Source: Paenibacillus sp. YN15 (lineage in GTDB: Bacteria; Bacillota; Bacilli; Paenibacillales; NBRC-103111). From it: a stretch of 64,000 nt of DNA. Location: NCBI RefSeq assembly GCF_003285005.1, contig NZ_QMFA01000034.1, forward strand, positions 17,684 through 81,683. Direction: 5' to 3'. This document shows, piece after piece, positions 22,562-31,531 of the stretch. The notes under the pieces were generated by a model. The model had not been told where the DNA came from and did no database searches. It saw nothing but the letters and a program-made list of their open reading frames with translations. The position numbers and the translations under genes were made by a program. The number at the start of each line of letters is the position of its first letter. The first letter of the stretch is position 1.

Positions 22562-24115
22562 TTACTCCTGACCCTTCACCCACAGCACATCGCTTTCCTC
22601 CTGGCCATTGATCGGCCACCAGTGGAAGCCGTCCTCCGCCAGCAGCTTATCCATGGCCTCCGGTCCCCAGGACCCGGCAGGGTACAGGCTCAGGTCGCGG
22701 GAATCCCGCTTCCACGCCTGGACGATCCGGTCCACGAAGCGCCATTGCAAAGCCACCTCGTCCCACCGGGTAAAGTAGGTGGATTCTCCCCGCGCCGCAT
22801 CATACAAAAGCCGCTCGTACGCTTCCGGCGTATTCAGCCCCACCTGGCAGCTTTGGCAAAAATCCATGGCTACCGGAATGATCAGGGAATCCGAACCCGG
22901 CTGCTTGGCGTTGATTTTAATGTAAATGCCCTCCAGGGGATTCACCCGGAACACCAGCAGATTGGGCTGGAGCTTGGTCCGTTTGGCCAGATAGATATTG
23001 TCCGGCATGTTCTTAAATTCCACCACTACCTCCGTGGTTTTCACCGGCAGCCGTTTGCCTGTACGGATATAGAAGGGCACCCCCGCCCAGCGGAAGTTGT
23101 CCACATACAGACGTGCGCCGAAGTAGGTCTCGGTTACCGAATCCGGCGCCACCGCCTCCTCCGACCGGTAGCCGGGCAGGGCCTTGCCCCGGAGTACACC
23201 GTCCGTATATTGGCCGCGCACCACATTGGCCCGCACATCTTCCAGGGTTTCATGAACCCGCAGAGAGCGGAGCACCTTCACCTTTTCGTCCCGGATATCC
23301 TCCGGATTCAGCCTGGAGGGCGGCTCCATAGCCATCATGGTGACCATTTGCAGCATATGGTTTTGGCCCATATCCCGGATGGCGCCGGAGTGGTCGTAAT
23401 AGCCGCCCCGCTCCTCCACCCCAACCGTCTCGCTTAGGGTGATCTGGATATTGGCAATATATTTGTTGTTCCATAACGGCTCAAAAAAGGCATTGGCAAA
23501 CCGGATAATTTCGATATTCTGGACCATTTCCTTGCCCAGGTAGTGGTCGATCCGGAAGATTTCCTCCTCGCGGAACACCTCGCCGATCTGGCGATTGAGC
23601 TTTTCGGCGGATTCCAGGTCATATCCGAAGGGCTTCTCAATCACCAGCCGGTTCCAGCCGCTGCCCTCCAAAAGCCCGCCCTGCTTCAGATTATTGGCCA
23701 CACCGGCAAACAGCTCCGGCGCCAGGGCCAAATAAAACAGCCGGTTTCCCTTAATGTCGAACTTGTCCTCCAGCCGCTCGGAGGCATCCTTCAGCGCTTT
23801 ATACCCCTCCACATTGTGAATGTCCAGGGACAGATACTCGAAGTGCTCCACAAACCGCTGCCAGATTTCATCCTCGATATTCACCTTATAACGGGCGAAT
23901 TCGGCGATGGATTGGAGAAGATCGGCCTTGAACTGCTCCTTGGTCCTGGTTCTCCGCGCCAGGCCAATGACCGCAAACCGTTCGGGGAGCTTGCCCTCTT
24001 TATAAAGGCTGAAAAAAGCGGGGAACAGCTTCCGCTTGGCCAAATCCCCCGTTGCACCAAAGATAAAAAATACCGCACCGTTCTCTTTAAACGCATCAAA
24101 GCGCGAATCGCTCAT
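22562..24115 (-). CDS. zwf: Glucose-6-phosphate 1-dehydrogenase
   Basis: 517 residues. Signature features are FIFGATGDLAKRKLFPAFF (NADP-binding GxxGDLA, 17-35), VIEKPFGYDLESA near 150 and the active-site RIDHYLGKEMVQN near 195. The substrate-binding domain includes GNRLFYLALAPELF and FYIRTGKRLPVKTTEV. It converts glucose-6-phosphate to 6-phosphogluconolactone with NADP, the entry to the oxidative pentose phosphate path. Cytosolic. It has its own terminator, and the neighbours are unrelated. GGAAGAAGGG provides the ribosome site upstream of the ATG at 24115. Confidence 0.96.
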   Translation of the reverse strand: MSDSRFDAFKENGAVFFIFGATGDLAKRKLFPAFFSLYKEGKLPERFAVIGLARRTRTKEQFKADLLQSIAEFARYKVNIEDEIWQRFVEHFEYLSLDIHNVEGYKALKDASERLEDKFDIKGNRLFYLALAPELFAGVANNLKQGGLLEGSGWNRLVIEKPFGYDLESAEKLNRQIGEVFREEEIFRIDHYLGKEMVQNIEIIRFANAFFEPLWNNKYIANIQITLSETVGVEERGGYYDHSGAIRDMGQNHMLQMVTMMAMEPPSRLNPEDIRDEKVKVLRSLRVHETLEDVRANVVRGQYTDGVLRGKALPGYRSEEAVAPDSVTETYFGARLYVDNFRWAGVPFYIRTGKRLPVKTTEVVVEFKNMPDNIYLAKRTKLQPNLLVFRVNPLEGIYIKINAKQPGSDSLIIPVAMDFCQSCQVGLNTPEAYERLLYDAARGESTYFTRWDEVALQWRFVDRIVQAWKRDSRDLSLYPAGSWGPEAMDKLLAEDGFHWWPINGQEESDVLWVKGQE

Positions 24116-24299
24116 GGACCTGACCCTTCTTCCTTTATGTATTCAAAATGTATTCAAAATAATAAACGCCCCTGCTCCCTGCCGCAGGCGCCGGCTATTC
24201 CTAGCATAAAGTGTAGCATACCTTGACGCCATTCCCAAACGATACAACCGCTTTCACATAAAATATCCCCTTATGAAATTCGTATTGCTTCATTTCCGC

Positions 24300-24348
24300 A
24301 AAAAAACAGGGGATTGGACCAGTTGCCCTTATGCACCCCTGTTTTTTT
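24300..24348. terminator. Bidirectional hairpin terminator between zwf and GNAT gene
   Basis: AAAAAACAGGGG (24301-24312) pairs with CCCCTGTTTTTT (24336 onwards) around a 23-base loop. For the minus strand it ends the GNAT gene just before zwf. Confidence 0.8.
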
Positions 24349-24796
24349 ATTTTATCCTTCTGGACAAAATCAGCATCCGGTGCTCAGGCAGGTAGCTTTC
24401 CACCTGAAACCCCTTCATTTCATAAAACTGCCTGGCATGCCGATTGGGTTCATCAACGCCCAGCCGCATTAACACAGCCCCCCGGCGCCGCCCGTAGCGC
24501 TCTGCCGTTTCAATCAGCGCACTGCCGATGCCGCGGCCCTCCGCCTCCCGGGAAACCGCCAGCATGTCGATGGATAAGGTTTGGCCCTCCGTTTTGCAGC
24601 TGATAAACCCCACAGCCTTGCCGCCGGTCCCTTCCGCCACGTACACCCTGCATTTGCGCCATCTGTCGATGATTTCACTCCGCCTGAATTTAATCGTGGG
24701 TCTTGCCTGCCGGGCAAAAGGAATCAGCCGGGTCAATATCAGCTGAAAAAGCTCCTTGTCATCCTGCTCCGGAATCCGGGTCCGAATCTTAACCAT
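24347..24796 (-). CDS. GNAT-family N-acetyltransferase
   Basis: 149 residues with the GNAT core: SIDMLAVSREAEGRGIGSAL (motif A, acetyl-CoA pyrophosphate loop RGIGSA near 90), RLGVDEPNRHARQFYEMKGF (motif B) and a C-terminal strand. It should transfer an acetyl group from acetyl-CoA to an amine of a small molecule or protein; the substrate cannot be read from sequence. Cytosolic, monocistronic, transcribed toward zwf with a terminator between. Confidence 0.85.
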   Translation of the reverse strand: MVKIRTRIPEQDDKELFQLILTRLIPFARQARPTIKFRRSEIIDRWRKCRVYVAEGTGGKAVGFISCKTEGQTLSIDMLAVSREAEGRGIGSALIETAERYGRRRGAVLMRLGVDEPNRHARQFYEMKGFQVESYLPEHRMLILSRRIK

Positions 24797-25022
24797 GGGG
24801 TATCGCTCCCTTAAAGCCCTTGTTGCTACATCTTACGCTTAAGCCCGTATTCGGTCATAGGCGAACAGGCAATTCTGGCAATTCTCCGCCTTGAATCGGG
24901 AGCCGGAGGATAAGGCCTTGCGATCATGCCGGATTTGGTTCGGAATGCTATAATAAGGGTAAATATTGGGATTAGGAAATCGTTCCGGCCTCTTTAGAAA
25001 ACCGTTCATGAGGAGATTGCCC

Positions 25023-26243
25023 ATGCTGCCTATCCGCCCCGTCCGCAAGCTGAAATCCTATGAGGAGCATCTCGACTTTTACCGGTACAGCACCGCGGCT
25101 GTCATCCGCAGGGCCCAGTCGCCTTATGCCCATATGCGGCGGAAAGCAGCCTCCTTTCCTTATGCCAAGGAAGCGGATATAGAGGCGGCGGAGCGGTTTG
25201 CCGTTGCATTGGCCAAGGTCTTGGCGGCGGCAGCCGTCTTAAGGGGAATCGCCGAGCAGTTGGCCGATCCGGCTGCAAGCCAGGCCCTGAACCGCCGCGC
25301 TGTGGACAACGGCAGCCCGGAGGCGGTCCATGTGAAGGCGGAGCCGGGAGCCCCTTTAGGCGCCTATACCCTGGAAATCAGGCGTTTGGCCGTGGCCCAG
25401 ATCAGCCGCACCGCCTTTTTTGCCCCTGATGCCCCCACCACCGTCCGCCGCGGCATGAACCGGCTGGTGCTGGCTACGCGCCAGGAAAACAAGGAGCTGC
25501 AATGGCTGGCAGGGGAAGGCATGTCCCATAAAGCGGCCCTGACCTGGCTTAGAAACAGCATCAATACCGCCTCCGACCGGGTCCGCGCCTCCATGGAAAA
25601 GGACTCCGATACCGGACGGATCAGGCTGGTGCTGGAAGCCGCCGCAACCGGCGCCGACGGCGCTTTTTTCCTGCAGGATCTGGAGGGCAATATGGCCTCG
25701 GCTACAGGATTAACCATCAAGGACCAGCCTGCTTCCGATGCCCAATACCGGGTAAACGGAGGAGACTGGACATTTGCGTCCGAAAACCGGCTAACCTTGC
25801 CTGCCCTGGGGCTGCATCTGCAGCTGCTGGCCAGTACCGCCAAACCCGCCGTATTCACTGTCGCCCCCGACTGGGCGCACATCCGGGAGAAGCTGGCGCA
25901 GCTGAATGCTGCTCTGGATGGGCTGGGGGAACATCTGGCCCAATCGGCAGACTATCTGAATCCCCGCTTCCAACGGGAACTAAGCCGCATCCGGGAGCCC
26001 TTTCCCCGGGAGGACGAGCTGGAGGACCTGGGACATTTGGCTGAGGTGACCGCGCTTCTGACAGGAGAACACGGGTTAATCCCCGGCCTGCTGAAGCTGA
26101 TCGCAGAGATGGAATCGGTGCCGGCGGAGGACCTGCTGAACCGGGACAATAGCCGCTACAAGCGGTATGCCAACTATTTGGCCTCCCGGGAATGGTATTC
26201 CCAGCTGCCCCACCAAGGCCTGCTATTGAACCGGTTCTGGTAA
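25023..26243 (+). CDS. Orphan FliD-like (flagellar cap/hook-associated) protein
   Basis: 406 residues from ATG 25023 (AGGAGA 7 bases upstream). Two segments resemble the FliD/hook-associated family: LGAYTLEIRRLAVAQISRT (near 115, as in the tYtIxVxxLAxaQ start of FliD) and INTASDRVRASMEKDSDTGRIRL with GADGAFFLQDLEGN (near 180-225, the flagellin hook IN-type motif). The usual FliD N-terminal D0 helix region is replaced by an unrelated start. No flagellar genes are nearby, so it may be a secretion-apparatus or surface relative rather than the true filament cap. No signal peptide, as expected for FliD-type exports. Confidence 0.6.
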   Translation: MLPIRPVRKLKSYEEHLDFYRYSTAAVIRRAQSPYAHMRRKAASFPYAKEADIEAAERFAVALAKVLAAAAVLRGIAEQLADPAASQALNRRAVDNGSPEAVHVKAEPGAPLGAYTLEIRRLAVAQISRTAFFAPDAPTTVRRGMNRLVLATRQENKELQWLAGEGMSHKAALTWLRNSINTASDRVRASMEKDSDTGRIRLVLEAAATGADGAFFLQDLEGNMASATGLTIKDQPASDAQYRVNGGDWTFASENRLTLPALGLHLQLLASTAKPAVFTVAPDWAHIREKLAQLNAALDGLGEHLAQSADYLNPRFQRELSRIREPFPREDELEDLGHLAEVTALLTGEHGLIPGLLKLIAEMESVPAEDLLNRDNSRYKRYANYLASREWYSQLPHQGLLLNRFW

Positions 26244-26260
26244 AACATTCCCCCAAAAAC

Positions 26261-26301
26261 AAACAGCCTCCGTTTCCCTTCCCGGGAATCGGAGGCTGTT
26301 T
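26261..26301. terminator. Bidirectional terminator between FliD-like gene and liaR
   Basis: AAACAGCCTCCG (26261-26272) pairs with CGGAGGCTGTTT (26290-26301). On the minus strand GTTTGTTTTTG follows, giving liaR a good terminator. Confidence 0.8.
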
Positions 26302-26311
26302 CAGACACGCC

Positions 26312-26968
26312 CTACTCGGCCAAACCGTGCTTGTGAACATATATGGCCGCCTGGGTGCGGTCCTCCACACCCAATTTGGCAAGAATGTTGGTGACGTGGA
26401 ACTTAACGGTTTTGATGCCGATAAACAGCGCGTCCGCCACCTCCTGATTGGATTTGCCCCCGGCGATCAGCTGGAGCACCTCCATCTCCCTCTCCGTTAA
26501 ATCCTCGTGGGGAGCATGGGCCGGTTTGGGCTGGCGGAACCGGTTCATGATCTTGGAGGCCACCTGGGATTCGAGAATGGATTGCCCCCGCGCCGCCGCG
26601 CGGATAGCCGCCGCAATCTCCGTAGCCCGGGAGGTTTTCAGCAGGTAGCTGAACGCTCCCGCCTCGATAACCGGATACATCTTCTCATCATCCAAATAGC
26701 TGGTCAGCACAATCACTCTGCAATCGGGCACCAGCTGCAAAAGCCGTCGCGTGCTTTCAATGCCGTCCATCCCATCCATCACCAGATCCATCAATACCAC
26801 ATCCGGCTTGTACTCCTGGGCCAGCCGGATGCCGTCCATGCCGTTGCTGGCTTCGCCCACCACCTCAATGCCGTCCTCCGTGCCCAGCACGGCGGCCAGT
26901 CCGATGCGAACCATCTCATGATCGTCCACCAGCAGCACCTTAATGGATTCTTCCGCTTGTTCTTCCAT
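26312..26968 (-). CDS. liaR: LiaR-type NarL/LuxR response regulator
   Basis: 218 residues. The receiver domain has VLLVDDHEMVRIGL (acidic pocket near 14-15), phospho-acceptor Asp in PDVVLMDLVMDGMDG near residue 60, and VIVLTSY plus a switch lysine (LLKTS). The LuxR-type HTH (LTEREMEVLQLIAGGKSNQEV, 155-175) is C-terminal. Its start overlaps the sensor kinase by 29 bases, so the pair is co-translated. LiaFSR systems sense cell-envelope damage and activate phage-shock-like genes; here those genes (PspA, PspC) lie directly upstream. Confidence 0.9.
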   Translation of the reverse strand: MEEQAEESIKVLLVDDHEMVRIGLAAVLGTEDGIEVVGEASNGMDGIRLAQEYKPDVVLMDLVMDGMDGIESTRRLLQLVPDCRVIVLTSYLDDEKMYPVIEAGAFSYLLKTSRATEIAAAIRAAARGQSILESQVASKIMNRFRQPKPAHAPHEDLTEREMEVLQLIAGGKSNQEVADALFIGIKTVKFHVTNILAKLGVEDRTQAAIYVHKHGLAE

Positions 26969-28019
26969 CGACCAGCTCTCCTTCCTCTTCGCCCATCACC
27001 GGCGCGCGGATTTCGATCCGGGTTCCTTTGCCCGGGGCAGAAATAATATTGAGGGAACCGCCGATTTCAGTGACCCGCTCCCGCATGGACAGCAGCCCGT
27101 AGGAGGCATGCTTTTCTTCATCCGGGGAAAAGCCCACCCCATTGTCCCGCACAGACAGTCTGACCAGGTCAGCGGGACATTGCAGCTTAATCTCCATCTG
27201 CGTCGCCTTGGAATGGCGCAGAGTATTGGACAGCGCCTCCTGCACAATCCGGAACAGCTGATCCTCAATCCCTTTGGGCAGCTGGAGCTCCTCATCCATT
27301 TCATATGTAATGTCGATGGGCACCTTAGCCTGAAGCTCCGCCAGCAGCTCCCGCAGCCCCTGGGCAAGCCGCTTGCCCTCCAGATGCACCGGCCGCAGAT
27401 GAAGCAGCAGGGCACGCATCTCCGATTGGGCCACAGAGGACATTTCCTCGATCAGGTGAATCTGCCGCTTGGCCTTTTCAAAATCCTTCTCCAAGGTCCG
27501 GCCCACCGCCGTGGCCGTCATGGAAATGGCAAACAGCTGCTGGCTGACAGCATCATGAAGATCCCGGGCCAAACGCTGCCGCTCCTCGACGACCGCCGAA
27601 TACCGCGCTTTTTCCGCCAGCTCCGCATTATTGGTGGACAAACGCTGGAGAGAAGACACCTGCTCCTCCCATTTCCGGGAAATCCGGTTCAGCTGCTGGC
27701 CCAATCGGCCAATCTCGTCCTCGCCCAGATAAGGCACCGCACGGGAAAGATTGCCCTTCTCCAGGAGCATCATCACGTCCTGAAGCTGCTCCAGCCGGGC
27801 GGAATTCCGGTGGCTGGACCAAAAGCCGTACCCACCGCCGATGAGCACGGAGGCTCCCGCCATCCCCAAAAAGAGCTTCGCTCCCTCCCGCCATGAGGAA
27901 AAAGCCGTCAAAAAGCCGTATATATAAAGGAAATACAGCGCAAGCCCCAAAAGCGCCAGGCTGAATACAATGGATTCGCCCATGCTGCGCCAAATCATAT
28001 TGGTCAGACGTTTGCCCAC
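26940..28019 (-). CDS. liaS: LiaS-type sensor histidine kinase
   Basis: 359 residues from GTG at 28019 (AGGAGGGGG upstream). Two membrane helices (about 15-34 and 45-63) flank a short extracellular loop, the hallmark of intramembrane-sensing kinases. A HAMP-like segment follows, then the HisKA_3 box RLARDLHDAVSQQLFAISMT with the phosphorylated His near residue 176, and the HATPase domain with NTLRHSKATQ, VRDNGVGFSPDE and GLLSMRERVTEIGG. It phosphorylates LiaR and is inhibited by LiaF in related systems. Confidence 0.9.
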   Translation of the reverse strand: MGKRLTNMIWRSMGESIVFSLALLGLALYFLYIYGFLTAFSSWREGAKLFLGMAGASVLIGGGYGFWSSHRNSARLEQLQDVMMLLEKGNLSRAVPYLGEDEIGRLGQQLNRISRKWEEQVSSLQRLSTNNAELAEKARYSAVVEERQRLARDLHDAVSQQLFAISMTATAVGRTLEKDFEKAKRQIHLIEEMSSVAQSEMRALLLHLRPVHLEGKRLAQGLRELLAELQAKVPIDITYEMDEELQLPKGIEDQLFRIVQEALSNTLRHSKATQMEIKLQCPADLVRLSVRDNGVGFSPDEEKHASYGLLSMRERVTEIGGSLNIISAPGKGTRIEIRAPVMGEEEGELVDGRTSGRIH

Positions 28020-28078
28020 GGGCGTCCCCCTCCTGAGAGCTTTCCGAAAGGAAAGCTTGCATCGTAAGCAATAGCTTT

Positions 28079-28747
28079 TTAAAGCACCTTAATGTCAATA
28101 TCTCCTACGAGATAGGAAACAATTAGTTTCACCTTCGTATCCGCCGTTTCATAATGCGGCGACTGCCAGCGGATCTTGTTCATCGTGCCGGATTCCCGCT
28201 CCGTGCCCACCCTCATTTGCCCGAACAGCACTGAGCTTTCGATGGAAACCGCCATATCCTCCGGGAAATACAGATCAATATCGCCAATCATGCCCTGCAG
28301 GACCAGGGTGGTTTCCGGCTCCTCGGGAATAGCCAGGGTAAAATCCAGGCTCAGCTCGCCAATGACACACCACAGGCTGAGGCTGCGGAGAATCCAGGCT
28401 TCCTTGTTCCGCTTTTGGCTCTCGATAAGCCTTGTCCGTTGAATGGCCCCTGTCTCTCCGTGGATTTCCTTGCTTTTGATATAGAAATATCCCAAGGATA
28501 TCAGAACCAGCGACACAATGACCGCAAAATGGCTGCCCACCAGAATAAAGCCGCCGATGCCCAGCAGCACATAACCCTTGCGGCGGGTGCCGGAGCGAAT
28601 GCAATAAACGCCCAACGCAACCATAAACAGGGAGATAACAGTTGCAGGCGTGGCGACAACTTTGCTGAGGAGCACAAAAAGACCCGCTCCGATTAATACC
28701 AGATAGGTGTTCCGGCCCCGGTTGTAGTTTGGCTGCCTGCTGTCCAT
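28079..28747 (-). CDS. liaF: LiaF-type membrane inhibitor of the Lia two-component system
   Basis: 222 residues from ATG 28747 (GGAGG 10 bases upstream; the longer upstream extension lacks a ribosome site). Four hydrophobic segments occupy about 12-105, then comes the soluble C-terminal DUF2154/LiaF-like beta domain (LWCVIGELSLDFTLAIPEEP, GMIGDIDLYFPEDMAVSIES, LFGQMRV, YLVGDIDIKV). LiaF keeps LiaS inactive until the envelope is stressed. It is followed by liaS and liaR in the usual order. A terminator at 28866-28903 separates it from the upstream pspA genes, so liaFSR also has its own promoter. Confidence 0.9.
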   Translation of the reverse strand: MDSRQPNYNRGRNTYLVLIGAGLFVLLSKVVATPATVISLFMVALGVYCIRSGTRRKGYVLLGIGGFILVGSHFAVIVSLVLISLGYFYIKSKEIHGETGAIQRTRLIESQKRNKEAWILRSLSLWCVIGELSLDFTLAIPEEPETTLVLQGMIGDIDLYFPEDMAVSIESSVLFGQMRVGTERESGTMNKIRWQSPHYETADTKVKLIVSYLVGDIDIKVL

Positions 28748-28865
28748 AAGTGTCGCACCTCCTGCGGCCCGCCCTGCGTCATTGTAACCCGGCAAAACCA
28801 TCCCCCAAAAGTGACAAATGCTCCGAAGCCAAGTCCTCCGGATACTTTTGGGGCGTCTTCGTATG

Positions 28866-28903
28866 AAAAAGCCATAGGCTTGGCAGTTGGCCCTATGGCT
28901 TTT
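28866..28903 (-). terminator. Terminator between the PspA operon and liaF
   Basis: AAAAAGCCATAGG (28866-28878) pairs with CCTATGGCTTTT (28892-28903). The minus-strand T-run makes it stop transcripts leaving the distal pspA gene, partly uncoupling effector and regulator genes. Confidence 0.75.
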
Positions 28904-28975
28904 CCTTGAATTAGAATATCATACTTCCTGCCGGCAAGAATAGCTGATTTTTGAGAAAGCGGTGAATCTTCCGGT

Positions 28976-29677
28976 TTATTCCCCGGCAGCCTCGTTATTG
29001 GAGGGAATGGCCAGCTTTTGCTTCAGAATTTCCAGCTGCTCATTCACCTTCTCCTGCTTGGCCAGATCCACAGTGGTGTAGGATGCGGCGCCAACACCGG
29101 GCAGGTACGGCTTGCCGGCGATTTCCGCCTCGGCTTCCAACTGCATGATTTTCTCTTCCATGCGGTGGAACCCTCTTGCCGCGTTGCCTCCCTCGATGCT
29201 GTTATGGTTGGTCACTTGAGCCATTTGCTTCTTGGACTTGGCCAGCTGCACCCGGGAGGTCAGCTCATTGCGCTTATTGCGCAGCTTGTAGAATTCGTCC
29301 TTCATTTCATGCAGCTGACGGGTCAGCTCTTCGGCTTGCGCCTTGGCTTGAGCGTGCATTTCCAGATACTCGTTGAGCTTTTGGTCATGGTACAGCTTTT
29401 CCTCCAGCGCTTGACGGGCCACTGCTTCCTGCCCGTTCTTCAACGCGGCCGCGGCTTGGTTCTCGCGCTCCGCAGCCAGGCGGGAATGCTCCGCTACCCG
29501 TTGCTGCAGCTTGCGCTCGCTGGCAATTTGCTTGGCTACCGTTACTTCCGCTTGGGCGATTTCCTCTTCCATATCGCGAATGTACTGGTTCAGCATCACA
29601 ATCGGATCTTCCACCTTATCCAGCAGCTCATTGATCGACGCCTTCGTCATATCCTTCAGTCTTGTAAATACACCCAT
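28976..29677 (-). CDS. PspA/IM30-family membrane-stress protein (LiaH-like), copy 1
   Basis: 233 residues. The start [20 protein letters not shown] and [20 protein letters not shown] (20-40) are diagnostic of PspA/IM30. The remainder is one long coiled-coil hairpin ([21 protein letters not shown] through about 190), followed by a C-terminal helix near 195-230. PspA-type proteins form ESCRT-III-like assemblies on damaged membranes and preserve the proton motive force. It lies 4 bases after the PspC-domain gene and is the last gene of the effector operon. Confidence 0.93.
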   Translation of the reverse strand: MGVFTRLKDMTKASINELLDKVEDPIVMLNQYIRDMEEEIAQAEVTVAKQIASERKLQQRVAEHSRLAAERENQAAAALKNGQEAVARQALEEKLYHDQKLNEYLEMHAQAKAQAEELTRQLHEMKDEFYKLRNKRNELTSRVQLAKSKKQMAQVTNHNSIEGGNAARGFHRMEEKIMQLEAEAEIAGKPYLPGVGAASYTTVDLAKQEKVNEQLEILKQKLAIPSNNEAAGE

Positions 29678-29681
29678 TGTT

Positions 29682-30143
29682 TTATTCTCCCTTCTCGTAT
29701 TTGGCCACTTTGGCCCGAAGTTCTTCGATTTCTTTCCACATGGCTTTCTTCTCTACATCCTTCATCATTTCATCGATGGAGGGGGACTGTGCCTGTTGCT
29801 GGGCGGACGGCCGGGCTGTATGAGCCGGACCGGCGTGATAGGGGTCTTGGTGACGGGCAGGACCGGATTGGTAAGCGCCGCCTTGGTGCGGTCCGCCATA
29901 AGTATTGCCGTAGTAGCCCTGGCCTCCGTTAGGCGGATACATGGGAGGCGTATTGAAGCCGGGTTCCTTCGGAATCACCAGACTTGCGATAATATAGATG
30001 GGAATCACGGTGCCGCCCGAGAAAAAGGTCGTTATGACCACCACCAGGCGCAGAATGGTGGAATCCACATTCAGCAGCTCGGCAAGGCCGCCGCACAAGC
30101 CTGTCAGCTTGCTGTCCCTTCTGGACCGGTACAGTTTCGTCAT
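29682..30143 (-). CDS. PspC-domain membrane protein
   Basis: 153 residues from ATG 30143; this overlaps the previous pspA stop in an ATGA arrangement. The PspC domain occupies residues 2-58: [40 protein letters not shown] and [12 protein letters not shown]. After it comes a Gly/Tyr/Pro/Gln-rich low-complexity linker (62-118) and a charged C-terminal helix ([20 protein letters not shown]). PspC anchors phage-shock responses at the membrane and can recruit PspA. Here it sits between two PspA genes, suggesting it docks one or both. Confidence 0.9.
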   Translation of the reverse strand: MTKLYRSRRDSKLTGLCGGLAELLNVDSTILRLVVVITTFFSGGTVIPIYIIASLVIPKEPGFNTPPMYPPNGGQGYYGNTYGGPHQGGAYQSGPARHQDPYHAGPAHTARPSAQQQAQSPSIDEMMKDVEKKAMWKEIEELRAKVAKYEKGE

Positions 30144-30820
30144 GATTTGTCCCAACCTTCCTTATCCAGCTTGCGCTTCAGCTTTTCCATCTCCACATCC
30201 AGTGCGGATTGGACGGCAGCTCCGGCGGTATACAGAATGTCGCGGCCGGCCTGGCGGATTTCCCGCAGGGTTCTGGCCTCCATTTCCATATCGGAGACCT
30301 TATCCTCCAGCCGGGCGAACATACGGGGCGTATCTCCCGTTGCTCTGCCTGCCATTCTGGCGTTCAGCTGCTGCTGCAGCCGCAGGGTTTCCAACCGGGC
30401 CTGATAATAGCTCCGTTTGGCCGCCACTTCCTGATAATCGGCTTTCAGCTGGTTTAGCTGCTCCTGCAATTCCAGGATGGCGTTTTTACTGTCTTCGTAG
30501 AGCCCGCGGTATTGCTCCGCCTTCTCCTCGTGAAGCATCTTTTCCTGGAGAGCCAGCTTGGCTACCGCTTCCTCCCCCGCTTTCAGGGCAATCAGCGCTT
30601 GCTGCTCCCGTTTATCCCGCATTTGCTCCGCTGCGGTCAGCTGCTGGCGCAGCCCTTGAGCGTGATTCAAGCATTGCATGTATAACCGCTCAGACTCGTC
30701 AATCTGTTCTTTCTGGCTGTACAGATACCGGTCGATCAGCTTTACCGGATCTTCCGCCTGCTCCAGCATTTCATTCAGCGTGGCTACGCTAATGTCCCGG
30801 ACCCGCTTCATTATGCTCAT
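30140..30820 (-). CDS. PspA/IM30-family membrane-stress protein, copy 2
   Basis: 226 residues. Begins MSIMKRVRDISVATLNEMLEQ with AEDPVKLIDRYLY, the PspA N-terminal amphipathic helix and conserved DP motif, then a coiled coil to about 150. It diverges strongly from copy 1 (28976-29677), so this is an old duplication and probably a functional division rather than a recent copy. Co-operonic with a LiaI-like membrane protein upstream and a PspC protein downstream, with which it shares an ATGA overlap. Confidence 0.92.
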   Translation of the reverse strand: MSIMKRVRDISVATLNEMLEQAEDPVKLIDRYLYSQKEQIDESERLYMQCLNHAQGLRQQLTAAEQMRDKREQQALIALKAGEEAVAKLALQEKMLHEEKAEQYRGLYEDSKNAILELQEQLNQLKADYQEVAAKRSYYQARLETLRLQQQLNARMAGRATGDTPRMFARLEDKVSDMEMEARTLREIRQAGRDILYTAGAAVQSALDVEMEKLKRKLDKEGWDKS

Positions 30821-30855
30821 CTGTTCCTTGCCTCCTTGCCTCTATAGTCAAAAGA

Positions 30856-31149
30856 TTAAATCATGGGACGGTTGCGCTTTAGAAGAGATACTCCGTAGCC
30901 GATCAAGGCGATAGCCAGCACCAGTCCGATAATCCAGGAGAGCTTGCTCATCAGCACCAGACCGCCGATGATGAGAATCACCCATCCCATGAACTTGCTG
31001 CCGTTTTTGACGCTGTAGAATCCCAACGCCACCATGGCGGCCGCGATAATGAAGCCGGCGATGTTGCCCAGGCCCAGCCTGCCTACCAGTATCAAGGCGC
31101 CGCAGGCGATAAGCAGTATGGCAAATCCGCTTCCTCCGTTTCGTTTCAT
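30856..31149 (-). CDS. Small membrane protein (LiaI/LiaF N-terminal-like)
   Basis: 97 residues with three or four hydrophobic segments (FAILLIACGALILVGRLGLG, AGFIIAAAMVALGFYSVKNG, MGWVILIIGGLVLMSKLSWI, IGLVLAIALIGYGVSLL). This matches the transmembrane repeat found in LiaI and in the LiaF N-terminus, without the soluble domain. It is the first gene of the stress-effector operon and probably helps anchor the PspA proteins. Assignment rests on hydrophobicity pattern and position, so it is less secure than its neighbours. Confidence 0.75.
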   Translation of the reverse strand: MKRNGGSGFAILLIACGALILVGRLGLGNIAGFIIAAAMVALGFYSVKNGSKFMGWVILIIGGLVLMSKLSWIIGLVLAIALIGYGVSLLKRNRPMI

Positions 31150-31196
31150 CCGTTGTTCACCCCTTTCGTTTGTTTCCTTGTGTTGTTCATGTTTTC

Positions 31197-31225
31197 ATTT
31201 TAGGCCATTCCGGCTTTCTTCAAAA
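31197..31225 (-). promoter_or_regulatory. Candidate promoter of the LiaI-PspA-PspC-PspA operon
   Basis: On the minus strand TTTTGA (31220-31225) and TAAAAT (31197-31202) are spaced 17 bases, about 50-75 bases before the LiaI-like start. The -35 is weak, as expected for an activated promoter. GGACTGGACCTAAGTC and GGGTCC repeats around 31240-31270 are possible LiaR sites, but I could not define a clean dyad. Confidence 0.4.
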
Positions 31226-31375
31226 CGGACCCGCGACTGTTTTTCGGACTGGACCTAAGTCGGGGTCCCGCACCGCCTGAAGGGGTAGCTTGGGGGACAA
31301 GCCTGCGCCGCTCCCGGTCCGGATGCATATTCAGCCCGCGACATGCGAACCTTAACTGTAAGGAGGGGAGTCCAC

Positions 31376-31531
31376 ATGCCGGAAAACAAGGTCCATCAAG
31401 GAAATTACAAGGGAACAGGACGGATGGAAGCGGAAAATCAGGATATGGAGTTTGTCAACGATACGCTGCAGACAGGCGCTGCCAAGAATGGCTTCAAGGA
31501 TGGGGAGAAGAACAAGAAGCGGAAGAAATAA
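31376..31531 (+). CDS. Small hydrophilic protein (51 residues), function unknown
   Basis: ATG at 31376 with AAGGAGGGGAG upstream encodes 51 residues. It is strongly hydrophilic: MPENKVHQGNYKGTG, an acidic centre (MEAENQDMEFVND) and a basic C-terminus (DGEKNKKRKK). No membrane helix or signal peptide. The size and charge recall minor small acid-soluble spore proteins, but no family motif is recognised. Divergent from the Lia/Psp operon. Confidence 0.5.
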   Translation: MPENKVHQGNYKGTGRMEAENQDMEFVNDTLQTGAAKNGFKDGEKNKKRKK

